NCBI GenBank assembly: GCA_029821735.1
Contig: JALGSU010000010.1
Coordinates: 1-53,088 of the forward strand
Direction of reading: 5' to 3'
Source of the DNA: Candidatus Zipacnadia bacterium
GTDB lineage: Bacteria > Armatimonadota > Zipacnadia > Zipacnadales > UBA5352
Length of the DNA: 53,088 nt
The first letter of the stretch is position 1, and every line of letters begins with the position of its first letter. Of the stretch, positions 33,488-41,637 are shown piece by piece. Made by a program: the position numbers and the translations under genes. The notes under the pieces were generated by a model. The model did not search any database, was not told the DNA's origin, and was given only the letters and a program-made list of their open reading frames with translations.

Positions 33488-35197
33488 TTAGTTGTCCGGC
33501 TTCATGGGACATTCGAGCAACTCGTCAAAGGACTTTCCGGCCGGGATCATCGGGAAGACGTTCTCTTCCTGGACCACCGAGACGTCGACCACGGTCGGCC
33601 GATCGGTCACTTCCATCGCTTGTTCGAGAACCGGCACGACTTCATCGCGCGTCGTGGCGCGCAGACCGACGGCGTCGTACGCCTCCGCCAGTTTGACGAA
33701 GTCCGGGTTGCCCGTCAGGTCGACGCCGGAGTAGCGCTTGTCAAAGAACATGTCCTGCCACTGGCGCACCATCCCCAGATAGGAGTTGTTGAGGATGATG
33801 ATCTTGATGGGCAGCTTGTTGATGACGCCGGTTGCCAGTTCCTGAATGCACATCTGGATCGAGCCATCGCCGGCGATGTCCACGACGAGTTCGTCCGGTC
33901 GGCCCAATTGGGCGCCGAGCGCGGCCGGGTGCCCGTAACCCATCGTGCCCAGGCCGCCGCTTGTGCACCAGCGCCGCGGCTCTTCGAGCGGGTAGTAGTG
34001 GGCAGCCCACATCTGGTTCTGACCGACTTCCGTGGTGACGATAGCCTTGCCACCGGTCACCTCGTACAGCTTCTCGACAACCCACTGAGGTGCGATGCCG
34101 TCGCCCGGGTCGCCATAGGCCAGGGGGTGGTCGTGCCTGAACTTCTGCACCTGCCGCTCCCACTCGCCGATCTCTCGAGGCTTGATGGCCTCGATCAGCA
34201 TGCCCAGGGCGCTCTTGGCGTCCGCCTGGATTGGGCACTGCGCGACGCGGACCTTGTCGAGCTCAGCCGCGTCGATGTCAATGTGGATGACCTTTGCGTC
34301 TGGTGCGAAGTGCTCGAGACTGCCGGTGATGCGGTCGTCGAAGCGCGCGCCCACGACGATGAGGAGATCGGCATGCTGCAGGGCGTAGCTTGCGTATGCC
34401 GCCCCGTGCATCCCGGGCATTCCCATTGAGAGTTCGTGCGTCTCGGGGAAGCACCCCTTGGCCATGAGCGTGTGCACGACCGGGAGGCTGCCCATCTCTG
34501 CGAGCTGGTAGACTTCCGCTGACGCCTCGGAGGTCACGATACCGCCGCCGATCAGAAGCACCGGCCTCTCGGCTGCGTCGACCATCGCCGCAGCGCGATC
34601 TATATCCGCCTCGCTGGGCACCGGCGACGTCTCGTAGGCATCCAGCGCCTCGATGTTTCGCTCCGCCCACGGCACGCAGCCGATGCTGACATCAAACGGG
34701 ATGTCGACGAGAACCGGTCCCGGGCGCCCACTGCGCGCCAGGTAGAAGGCCTCTCGAATGATGTCGGGCAGGCGCTCGACCTCATGCGGATCCTTGATGA
34801 GGTAGTTGTGCTTGGTGATGGGCAGCGTAATACCCGTCGTGTCGGCTTCCTGGAAGCCATCGGTGCCGACGAGATGGGTCTTCACCTGTCCGGTAATCGC
34901 GACCATGGGGATCGAGTCCATGTATGCGGTAGCGATACCGGTGACCAGGTTGCATGCCCCCGGCCCGCTGGTCGCCATGCAGACGCCGGTCTTGCCGGTC
35001 ACGCGGCTGTAACCGTCGGCCGCGTGCGCTGCTCCCTGTTCGTGGCGGGGCAGGATATCTCTGATGTCTGAGTCATACAGAGCATCATAGATGGGTATCA
35101 CGTTGCCGCCGATATAGCCAAAGAAGAAGTCAACGCCCTCCTCCTTGAACACGCGCAGCAATGCCTGCGCTCCAGGTATCATCTCCGGTTGTGCCAT
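33488..35197 (-). CDS. ilvB: Acetolactate synthase large (catalytic) subunit
   Basis: The 569-residue thiamine-diphosphate enzyme has the catalytic Glu in LPRHEQGAAHAADGYSR (about residue 51). The ThDP-binding motif is GDGSIQMCIQELATGVINKLPIKIIILNN, seen as DIAGDGSIQMC and IILNNSYLGMVRQWQD. QGAAHAADGYSRVTGKTGV and the FAD-domain segments also match. It condenses pyruvate, or pyruvate and 2-ketobutyrate, in the first common step of branched-chain amino-acid synthesis. ATG 35197 has GAGG 8 bases upstream. It lies between ilvD (184-base gap containing an inverted repeat) and ilvN. Confidence 0.96.
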   Translation of the reverse strand: MAQPEMIPGAQALLRVFKEEGVDFFFGYIGGNVIPIYDALYDSDIRDILPRHEQGAAHAADGYSRVTGKTGVCMATSGPGACNLVTGIATAYMDSIPMVAITGQVKTHLVGTDGFQEADTTGITLPITKHNYLIKDPHEVERLPDIIREAFYLARSGRPGPVLVDIPFDVSIGCVPWAERNIEALDAYETSPVPSEADIDRAAAMVDAAERPVLLIGGGIVTSEASAEVYQLAEMGSLPVVHTLMAKGCFPETHELSMGMPGMHGAAYASYALQHADLLIVVGARFDDRITGSLEHFAPDAKVIHIDIDAAELDKVRVAQCPIQADAKSALGMLIEAIKPREIGEWERQVQKFRHDHPLAYGDPGDGIAPQWVVEKLYEVTGGKAIVTTEVGQNQMWAAHYYPLEEPRRWCTSGGLGTMGYGHPAALGAQLGRPDELVVDIAGDGSIQMCIQELATGVINKLPIKIIILNNSYLGMVRQWQDMFFDKRYSGVDLTGNPDFVKLAEAYDAVGLRATTRDEVVPVLEQAMEVTDRPTVVDVSVVQEENVFPMIPAGKSFDELLECPMKPDN

Positions 35198-35241
35198 TCG
35201 TCACACCTCGCTGTCGTATGGTGTCGTGCAGTAGTCAATCA

Positions 35242-35328
35242 GGCAGCAGGGCCGCGGGCCTCGCTCTGGTCCGCTACCGCGACAAGAAGGGCTCAGCCGA
35301 CCGCAATGCCTGTTGCGGCCCGCCTGCC
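35242..35328. repeat. Inverted repeat in the ilvD-ilvB gap
   Basis: GGCAG-CA-GGGCCGC (35242-35255) and GCGGCCC-GC-CTGCC (35315-35328) can pair over 12 bases around a two-base internal loop, enclosing about 59 bases. There is no following T run, so it is not a standard terminator. It may stabilise the RNA end or reduce readthrough in the operon. I see no other feature in the 35198-35381 gap. Confidence 0.4.
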
Positions 35329-35381
35329 CTCAGCTACAGTTGACGCCATCATCGCTCCGGGCGCCACGACTCTCCTCTGGG

Positions 35382-37055
35382 TCACGCTTCACACTCCGGG
35401 TGTGCCTTCATCACAGCGCCGGTGCTCGCACTGGTCACAAGCTGCGCGTACCGTGCCAACCATCCAGTCTTGATCTTCGGCTCCGGTGGCGTGAACTCAG
35501 CCCGGCGCCGATCCATCTCGGCGTCATCGACCAGAAGCTCGAAGCTGCGCGCGTCCAGGTCCATCTCGATCTCATCACCATCGCGCACCAGGGCGATCGG
35601 GCCGCCCACCGCTGCCTCGGGGCTGACGTGCCCCACGCAGGGCCCGCGCGTGCCGCCCGAGAAGCGCCCGTCGGTCACCAGCGCGATAGACTCCTCTTTG
35701 CCCATCCCCGTGAGTGCCGCAGTGGGGGAGAGCATCTCGCGCATTCCCGGTCCGCCCTTGGGGCCCTCATAGCGGATGACGCACCACGAGCCGTCCGGGA
35801 TGCTGTCGGCCATGATGGCCTCCATCGCATCCTCCTCCGACTCAAAACAGATCGCAGTGCCCTTGAAGTGCCGCATCTTCTCGCTGACTGCAGCCTGCTT
35901 GATAACTGCGCCGTCCGGGGCCAGCGAGCCGCGTACCACCGCGATGCCGCCCACATCCGCATAGGCGTTGTCAGTGGTGCGGATCACATCGTCGTCATAG
36001 ACGACCGCCGCCTCCACCTGCTCGTTCATGCCACAGCCCGACACCGTCGGGTTGTCCTCAACCACATCGCCGAGCATTTGCAGTGCGGCCAGCACGCCGC
36101 CCGCGTTGTGGAAGTCCTCCATCATGTACTCGCCGGCGGGGCGCAGGTGGGCGATCTGCTTGACCTGCTGGCTCACTTCATCCAGCCACTCGATCTTCAT
36201 GGGCACGCCGGCCTCGTTGGCGATGGCCGTGATGTGCAGACATGAGTTTGTCGAGCCGCCGAGGCACATGTCGATGGCGATCCCGTTGCGGATAGCCTTC
36301 TCGTTGATGATCTGGCGGGCGTTGACGCCTTCGCCGATCAGGCGGCAGATGGCCTCGCCCGAGTCATACGCGATGCGCATCCGCTCCGCACTGCCCGCCA
36401 GCGCCGAACCCGCGCCGGGCAGCGACATCCCCATCGCCTCGGTCACGCACTGCATGGTGTTGGCGGTATACAGGCCCTGGCAGGAGCCCTGACCGGGACA
36501 GGCGCGCATCTCCAGTTCGGCGAGTTCCTCGTCATCGATCTCGCCGCGCTGATGGCGCCCGACGGCCTCGAAGGTGTCGCGCACCAGGGACAACTTGCGG
36601 CCGGAGCGCCAGCCAGAGGCCATCGGCCCGGCGGTGACAACGATTGCCGGGATGTCCAGCCGGCCCGCGGCCATGAGCATACCTGGCGTGATCTTGTCGC
36701 AGTCGGTCAACAGCACCAGGCCGTCGAGCGCGTGGGCCTGTGCCATGGACTCGACCGTGTCGCAGATCAGTTCGCGGGAGGGCAGCGAGTAGAACATGCC
36801 TGCGTGGCCCATCGCGATACCGTCGCAGATCGCGGGCAGCCCGAAGTTGAAGGGCACGCCACCGCCAGCGCAGATGCCGTGCTCGACGGCTCGGCCCAAT
36901 CGCTCCAGGCCGATGTGCCCGGGCACCATGTCGCCATAGGAGTTCGCGATACCGATGAACGGCTTGTCGAGCTGTCTGCGGGTTATCCCACATGCGTGGA
37001 TGAGCGCGCGCGCGGCTGCTCGCTCAACTCCCTGTGTGACGCGGTCACTTCTCAT
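35382..37055 (-). CDS. ilvD: Dihydroxy-acid dehydratase
   Basis: The start is ATG 37055 (GGGAGG 8 bases upstream), giving 557 residues that begin [18 protein letters not shown]. IlvD signatures are [38 protein letters not shown] with a cluster Cys, [20 protein letters not shown] and [20 protein letters not shown]. It dehydrates 2,3-dihydroxy acids to 2-keto acids in valine, isoleucine and leucine synthesis, using an Fe-S cluster. It is the first gene of the operon and lies 40 bases after the T-box terminator, so its expression depends on valyl-tRNA charging. Confidence 0.97.
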   Translation of the reverse strand: MRSDRVTQGVERAAARALIHACGITRRQLDKPFIGIANSYGDMVPGHIGLERLGRAVEHGICAGGGVPFNFGLPAICDGIAMGHAGMFYSLPSRELICDTVESMAQAHALDGLVLLTDCDKITPGMLMAAGRLDIPAIVVTAGPMASGWRSGRKLSLVRDTFEAVGRHQRGEIDDEELAELEMRACPGQGSCQGLYTANTMQCVTEAMGMSLPGAGSALAGSAERMRIAYDSGEAICRLIGEGVNARQIINEKAIRNGIAIDMCLGGSTNSCLHITAIANEAGVPMKIEWLDEVSQQVKQIAHLRPAGEYMMEDFHNAGGVLAALQMLGDVVEDNPTVSGCGMNEQVEAAVVYDDDVIRTTDNAYADVGGIAVVRGSLAPDGAVIKQAAVSEKMRHFKGTAICFESEEDAMEAIMADSIPDGSWCVIRYEGPKGGPGMREMLSPTAALTGMGKEESIALVTDGRFSGGTRGPCVGHVSPEAAVGGPIALVRDGDEIEMDLDARSFELLVDDAEMDRRRAEFTPPEPKIKTGWLARYAQLVTSASTGAVMKAHPECEA

Positions 37056-37096
37056 CAGTAATGCCTCCCGCCGACTCCTGTAGTCGGTGTCATACG

Positions 37097-37145
37097 AAAA
37101 AACCCCTCGTCCCGTCCAGCTTGTCGCTGACAATGGGACGAGAGG
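37097..37145 (-). terminator. T-box intrinsic terminator
   Basis: The RNA arms CCTCTCGTCCC (37145-37135) and GGGACGAGGGG (37113-37103) form an 11-bp stem with one G-U pair. A run of six U (37102-37097) follows directly. The upstream GCGAGAG overlaps the 5' arm region and can form the competing antiterminator. It lies 41 bases before the ilvD start. Confidence 0.9.
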
Positions 37146-37433
37146 CGCATGTGCTCTCGCGGTACCACCCAGATTCCCGGTCGCTTACGTCAGCAAGCGC
37201 ACTCAGGCTCTCGTGAACGGGATAACGACCGCCAATCGGCGACACCTACTGCGGCCCGTCAGGACTGCTCGTTCAGCGTCGCAGCTCGGGGGCGACATTC
37301 GTGTGGTGAGCGGCTGTCGACTTCCAGCGCGTCGCCGACTCTCTACGCAGTGCGTAAAGCACCACGAAACCGCCTGGCCACCTACTTACTCCCCTTCACA
37401 GCCGGTATTGACCACATTTCCATGTGGCATGTT
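37097..37433 (-). ncRNA. T-box riboswitch leader of ilvD operon, valine specifier (GUC)
   Basis: The minus strand has the T-box core GGGTGGTACCGCG (37170-37158), the antiterminator region, and a terminator. Stem I has a GGGG/CCCC base helix (37394-37391 with 37291-37288). Its 5' loop contains AGTA and its 3' loop reads GAAUGUCG at 37300-37293, the same arrangement as the GAA-N-specifier layout of known Stem I loops, so the specifier is GUC at 37296-37294 (valine). UGGU in the core should pair with ACCA of a tRNA whose discriminator is A. A 5' hairpin with a GGAA tetraloop (37427-37412) precedes it. Uncharged tRNA-Val should stabilise antitermination and raise expression. Confidence 0.9.
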
Positions 37434-37439
37434 TGCAGT

Positions 37440-37468
37440 ATTATAGTCCGAAGCCCGCGTAGCGTCAA
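37440..37468 (-). promoter_or_regulatory. Sigma-70-type promoter of the T-box leader/ilv operon
   Basis: TTGACG (37468-37463), a 17-base spacer and a perfect TATAAT (37445-37440) read towards ilvD. Transcription should start near 37433, 6 bases before a hairpin with a GGAA loop at 37427-37412. The -10 is a perfect consensus and the -35 differs from TTGACA at one position. Confidence 0.85.
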
Positions 37469-37558
37469 GGGGGCTGAAGGCACATGGCAGGTCTGGTGCG
37501 GGCGATGGGGAATCTGCCCTGCAAAGCTGGATTGATGCCACGGATCGGGGGCTGTGTG

Positions 37559-39460
37559 ATGGCCGGTCGGAGGACACTACGTAAGGTCACAGTCGATGAG
37601 GCGCTGAAGGTCGTCGGGATCGGGCCCGCCCAACTCTCGCCCGACGGTCAGACAGTCCTGTATGCTCAGGGCCGCGTGCAATCTGGCGAGAAGCAGCGCG
37701 TCGGGCGCATCATGTCCGTGCCGGCGAATGGCGGTCGGAAACGCAAGCTCACCAACGGGCCGCGCGATGGCTCGCCGCTGTGGTCGCCTGACGGCAAGAC
37801 CATCGCTTTCGTCCGCACCCCTGAAGAGGGCAAGCCCGGGCAGATTTTCACGATGCCGCCGGACGGTGGCGAGCCCGAGCAGCTCACCAATCTCGACACC
37901 GCGCCCTCAGGGCTACGCTTCACCCCCGACGGCAAACGTTTGGGCTTCGTGGCCAAGCACCCCGACGCCGCCGCGAGCAAGCGCCGTAAGGAAGCGGGTG
38001 ACGACGCTCGCCTCTTCCGCTCTGATGATCCCATGACCCGGTTGTGGACCTGCACCGTGAGTTCGGGCCGTCCGCGACCGGGCTCGCCCGAGAACGTCCA
38101 TGTCACCGGCTATGACTGGCTGCCCGATGGCCGGCGTGCGGTGGTAGTCTGCTGCGACGAGCCTAATGCGAACGCCGAGTTCTTCCACTCGCGGATCGCG
38201 GTTGCCGATACCACCGAGGCGACGCTGGAGACCGTGAGCGACCACCTGTGTTTCGTCGCCATGCCATGCGTATCGCCCGATGGCCAGGCAGTCGCAGTCA
38301 TCGGTGGTGGCGACCGATCAGGATGGGGAGGCCAGGTGTGGTTGGTGGCGCTGGCGAGTGGACAGGCTACCTGTCTGACGCCCGATCTGCGCGGCACGGT
38401 GCTCAGCATCGAGTGGCTTCCCGACGGCTCCCGGCTGTTGCTGATGGTGGCCGAAGGGATGATGACGCACCTCTACACGGTTGAGCCATCGTCGCCGGGG
38501 CAACTGCAGCGCGTGTGCGAGGATCTGCCGCCGTCGATTAACGCGGTCAAGATCTCGGCCGACGGGAGCGTGGGCTTCGCCACTGCTGAGAGGCCCGAAC
38601 TCCCGCCCGAGATATGGCGCTGCGACATCGCGACTGGTGAGCCGAAGCGCCTCACGCGCGAGAACTCGTTCGTTGAGGGGCTGCGCTTGGGCAAGCGCGA
38701 GATCATCACCTGGAAATCTGGCGACTACCGAATCGAGGGCGTGTTGACTCTCCCGCCTGGCTACCGGAAGGGACGCCAGTATCCCACAGTCCTAGTGATA
38801 CACGGAGGTCCGGCGGGGCGTTTCCGGTTGGACAGCTCCGTACTGCCGGGACAGGTGTTGGCGTCGGCCGGGTACGTGGTGCTGCAGCCCAATCCGCGGG
38901 GCTCATCGGGCTACGGAGCCGATTTCACCTGCGCGAACTTCAACGACTGGGGCGGGGGAGACTTCCAGGATCTGATGAAGGGTGTCGACAAGCTCGTGCG
39001 CGACGGGATCGCCGACCGTGAACGCCTCGCGGTCTACGGGGGAAGCTATGGGGGCTACATGACCGCGTGGACAGTGACGCAGACCAACCGCTTCCGCTGC
39101 GCGGTGTGCCAGTGTGGCCTGACCGACCTGTTCAGCATGCACGGGACCACCGACATCACGCCGGACTTCATGGACATGTATTTCGGCGGCTCGCCGTACG
39201 ACGATCCGACACTCTACCGCGAGCGCTCGGCGATGACCCACCTGGACCGAGTGAAGACGCCCACGCTCTTCTTGCATGGCGAGAAGGACGTGCGCGTGCC
39301 CATCTCACAGAGCTACCAGATGTACTGGGGCCTGCGCCACAAGGGCGTGGAGACCGATCTGGTCATCTACCCGCGAGAAGGTCACGGCATAGCCGAAGTG
39401 CCCCATCAGCGGGACCTGTATGGTCGACTGCTGGCCTGGCTGGCCACGCACATGAAATGA
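37559..39460 (+). CDS. S9 family peptidase (prolyl oligopeptidase-like)
   Basis: The chosen start, ATG 37559, begins MAGRRTLRKVTVDEALKVVG, the usual N-terminal pattern; in-frame ATGs at 37484, 37505 and 37535 would add 25 or fewer unconserved residues. The 633-residue protein has an N-terminal seven-bladed propeller with repeated S-P-D-G-x-x-I/L motifs (LSPDGQTVLYA, WSPDGKTIAF, FTPDGKRLGFV) and a C-terminal alpha/beta hydrolase. The catalytic triad is Ser in YGGSYGGYMTAW, Asp in LHGEKDVRVP and His in REGHGIAE. It cleaves peptides or acyl-peptides. No signal peptide is apparent, so it is probably cytoplasmic. Its 5' end overlaps the ilv promoter region, facing away. Confidence 0.92.
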   Translation: MAGRRTLRKVTVDEALKVVGIGPAQLSPDGQTVLYAQGRVQSGEKQRVGRIMSVPANGGRKRKLTNGPRDGSPLWSPDGKTIAFVRTPEEGKPGQIFTMPPDGGEPEQLTNLDTAPSGLRFTPDGKRLGFVAKHPDAAASKRRKEAGDDARLFRSDDPMTRLWTCTVSSGRPRPGSPENVHVTGYDWLPDGRRAVVVCCDEPNANAEFFHSRIAVADTTEATLETVSDHLCFVAMPCVSPDGQAVAVIGGGDRSGWGGQVWLVALASGQATCLTPDLRGTVLSIEWLPDGSRLLLMVAEGMMTHLYTVEPSSPGQLQRVCEDLPPSINAVKISADGSVGFATAERPELPPEIWRCDIATGEPKRLTRENSFVEGLRLGKREIITWKSGDYRIEGVLTLPPGYRKGRQYPTVLVIHGGPAGRFRLDSSVLPGQVLASAGYVVLQPNPRGSSGYGADFTCANFNDWGGGDFQDLMKGVDKLVRDGIADRERLAVYGGSYGGYMTAWTVTQTNRFRCAVCQCGLTDLFSMHGTTDITPDFMDMYFGGSPYDDPTLYRERSAMTHLDRVKTPTLFLHGEKDVRVPISQSYQMYWGLRHKGVETDLVIYPREGHGIAEVPHQRDLYGRLLAWLATHMK

Positions 39461-39464
39461 GCGA

Positions 39465-39489
39465 GGGGCAGGCCGCATTGGCCTGCCCC
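39465..39489. terminator. Terminator hairpin after S9 peptidase gene
   Basis: GGGGCAGGCC and GGCCTGCCCC (39465-39474 and 39480-39489) form a perfect 10-bp stem with loop GCATT. It lies 4 bases after the S9 stop and 36 bases past the stop of the convergent gene, so it may serve both. A nearly identical hairpin occurs at 41567-41593. No long T run follows. Confidence 0.6.
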
Positions 39490-39524
39490 GGGCATTTGTG
39501 CTGTGCGCTGACAGGGCCTCTGCG

Positions 39525-40796
39525 CTACCGCTTCTGCATGATGATGGTGTTGACGCCATCGACGTTCAGCGGGTAGTCCTCGAGCGACTCATACCCGTTG
39601 ATGGTCACGGTAACTGTGACGCCGTCGGCGGGGAGACTGCCCAGCAGGAAGACGCCCTCGCTATCGGTGCCTCCGGCTTGCGAGATGAAAGCCCTCGGCC
39701 CATCGTCGGTGAAGCGTGCGTATGGCGTCAGTCTCGCCCCTGCAACCGGGTCACCGTTCTGGTCGATGACAGTGCCCTTCGCGGTATGGCCCGGCTCCAT
39801 GGTGATGTCCAGCCAGGTCAATGTCTCGTCCTTGCCAGGAGTAGCCAGCACGGCCATCGGCGCCATAGTCTCGTGCCTCACCTGCACGTATCCCGGGATC
39901 TCGGTCGCGATCTTGTCGAGCACAAATTCGCCGCTGGCATTCGTTCTGACGCCGGAACGCCCCATCCTGCCCCGGAAACTCACACTTGCTCCAGCCACCG
40001 GCCCGCCATCCGGGCCCTCGATCTTACCCATGATCATGTAGCCAAGGTCGAGCGCCACATCCACCTGCAGTTCGTCGGCTCCGTCTGCCGGGGGCACCAG
40101 CCCCTCGATGGTTTTCTGAGCGAAGTCCGGGTGCCGCACTGTCACGCCCTTGATCTGGCTGTCAGGGGACAGGCCGGGGATTTCGAAGCGTCCCGCCGCA
40201 TTTGTCATGGTTGATCGGAGATACCATATGTTCGGCGAGTAACGAGAGCGTTCGTGGGGAGTGTTGACCGACACCAGTGCGGCGTCGACAGCAGCGCCTT
40301 CCTCGTCAGTGACGGTGCCCCGCATCGTGTATCCGGGCGCGAGCTCGAAGTTCTGCTCAGTCATCTTGCCGGACTCGACGGGGAGCATCGCGGTAACCCA
40401 CCGCATCCCAGGCGACCACGCTGCAATCTCCTGCGGCGCCGGTCCGAGGCCCTGGATCGAGAAACTGCCCCGATCATCGCATACGGTTCTGGAGCCCGGA
40501 TTCGTCACAATGATTGCGCCAGGCAGTGGCTCGCCAGTCTCCTCACTGACCACGGTGCCCTGTACGCCGCCGCCTGGCCTGACAGTGAGCACCAGTTCCT
40601 TGATCTCGCCCTCTCGCACGCGGCGGTGCTCGCCATATCCCAAGTGCCTGGCGGACGTCAGCATATCCTTGGTGGCGATGAGCATGTAGGTGGCGGGGTC
40701 GACTTCGGCCTCGAATCTGCCATCCTCGTCGGTGACGAGCTCGATCCTCTCGCCGGGGAAGAGCCGCCCCAGCGATCGGCCATCTGTTCTCATCAA
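39525..40796 (-). CDS. C-terminal part of frameshifted carboxypeptidase-regulatory-like protein
   Basis: This 423-residue frame starts in the middle of a domain and consists of tandem CarboxypepD_reg-like beta modules (GGVQGTVVSEETGEPLPGA, YTMRGTVTDEEGAAVDAA, TAKGTVIDQNGDPVAGARL). Each follows the G-x-V-x-D-x-x-G-x-P-x-x-G-A pattern. Its real N terminus is on the overlapping frame at 40543-41460. Removing one G from the run of four (40767-40770 on the + strand as CCCC) joins AG directly to GRLFPGERIELVTDEDG with no break, for a protein of about 644 residues. It is therefore one gene split by an apparent +1 frameshift, sequencing error or real mutation. Such modules are common in secreted surface proteins. 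Confidence 0.8.
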   Translation of the reverse strand: MMRTDGRSLGRLFPGERIELVTDEDGRFEAEVDPATYMLIATKDMLTSARHLGYGEHRRVREGEIKELVLTVRPGGGVQGTVVSEETGEPLPGAIIVTNPGSRTVCDDRGSFSIQGLGPAPQEIAAWSPGMRWVTAMLPVESGKMTEQNFELAPGYTMRGTVTDEEGAAVDAALVSVNTPHERSRYSPNIWYLRSTMTNAAGRFEIPGLSPDSQIKGVTVRHPDFAQKTIEGLVPPADGADELQVDVALDLGYMIMGKIEGPDGGPVAGASVSFRGRMGRSGVRTNASGEFVLDKIATEIPGYVQVRHETMAPMAVLATPGKDETLTWLDITMEPGHTAKGTVIDQNGDPVAGARLTPYARFTDDGPRAFISQAGGTDSEGVFLLGSLPADGVTVTVTINGYESLEDYPLNVDGVNTIIMQKR

Positions 40797-41460
40797 TCAC
40801 CACACCGCGCACGATCGCTGTCTGCTTCAGTGCGATGGGCTCGCGATCGGAATCGCCAGGGCCATCGATCTCCACGAAGCCCCAGCGGTCGCGCACAAGT
40901 CCCGGTCTCAGGGTCTGGCAGTGGATACGTGCTCGGAATCGCGAGCGGCCATCGAGCTGCTTGAGGCCCACGTCGGCGCAGAAGAAGACAATACCGTTGA
41001 CGATCGCGGTCCGCTGCGGCGGGTAGTTCGGCTTCTCCTCCTCAGGCACGAAGGTCATCCTGAAGCCGGTGCCTGCCTGGTGGGTGTAGGCGACCTCGCA
41101 GCCCATGGCAGGTCTGCCGGTGAGTGGGTCCGCGTCAGTGTCCACGTAGAGAGTTGCGATGGAATTCTCCGGGGTATGGGGCTCCGCGAACTCAATGCCC
41201 CATAGCCAGCGGCCCTTCGCCACATTGGCCATCCACAGCGCGGCGATGTCATGGCGGGCTTCGGTGCCGTCCTCGACATCGGTCACGTTGTCCTCGCCAA
41301 CGCGTTCCATCTCTTCGGCAACAGCCGGGTCGGTGCCCAGTTGCACCTCCACGTCATCGGGAAGTCCATCACCATCGGTGTCATCCGCCATCACGGGGGA
41401 ACACAGCATGAGACACGCTACGAGGAGCGCCGTCGTCCACAACCACCCATACGCCCGCAT
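40543..41460 (-). CDS. N-terminal part of frameshifted secreted Ca-binding-like protein
   Basis: The N-terminal half has a signal peptide (MRAYGWLWTTALLVACLMLC, cut near VMA). A thrombospondin-3-type acidic motif DTDGDGLPDDVEVQLGTDP follows, likely to bind Ca2+, then a beta-sandwich domain of about 150 residues with YVDTDADPLTGRPAMGCE. The true coding sequence continues only to about 40770 in this frame (ending GVVIDENRWPIAG); the remaining Arg-rich translation downstream is out-of-frame sequence. It continues in the frame at 39525-40796. Together they make one secreted protein of Ca-binding plus regulatory-like beta modules, perhaps for cell-surface adhesion or glycan binding. Confidence 0.75.
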   Translation of the reverse strand: MRAYGWLWTTALLVACLMLCSPVMADDTDGDGLPDDVEVQLGTDPAVAEEMERVGEDNVTDVEDGTEARHDIAALWMANVAKGRWLWGIEFAEPHTPENSIATLYVDTDADPLTGRPAMGCEVAYTHQAGTGFRMTFVPEEEKPNYPPQRTAIVNGIVFFCADVGLKQLDGRSRFRARIHCQTLRPGLVRDRWGFVEIDGPGDSDREPIALKQTAIVRGVVIDENRWPIAGAALPRREDRARHRRGWQIRGRSRPRHLHAHRHQGYADVRQALGIWRAPPRARGRDQGTGAHCQARRRRTGHRGQ

Positions 41461-41566
41461 GACCTGTCACCCCACTTCACGACCGATGGCCGTGAGTCTA
41501 CTGAAGGTCTGGATAAGACTTCAGCACAGATGTACAGGCGCCTGCTTAAAGTATTGTGACACGATA

Positions 41567-41593
41567 GGGGGCAGGCCACATTGGCCTGCCCCC
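41567..41593. terminator. Terminator hairpin between DUF4139-like gene and frameshifted gene
   Basis: GGGGGCAGGCC and GGCCTGCCCCC (41567-41577 and 41583-41593) form an 11-bp stem with loop ACATT. It lies 45 bases downstream of the DUF4139-like stop on the minus strand. Apart from the flanking C/G it is the same as the hairpin at 39465-39489, a repeated terminator type in this window. The 41461-41566 stretch otherwise shows nothing I can support. Confidence 0.6.
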
Positions 41594-41637
41594 GGAGTTT
41601 GCGGCTGGACGCGAAGCCTTACGCTTCATCTCGATCA

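Noticed and set aside
40543..41460. The two overlapping frames as separate complete genes
   Set aside because: The end of the N-terminal frame turns Arg-rich exactly where the other frame picks up conserved beta-module sequence, which is the mark of a frameshift.
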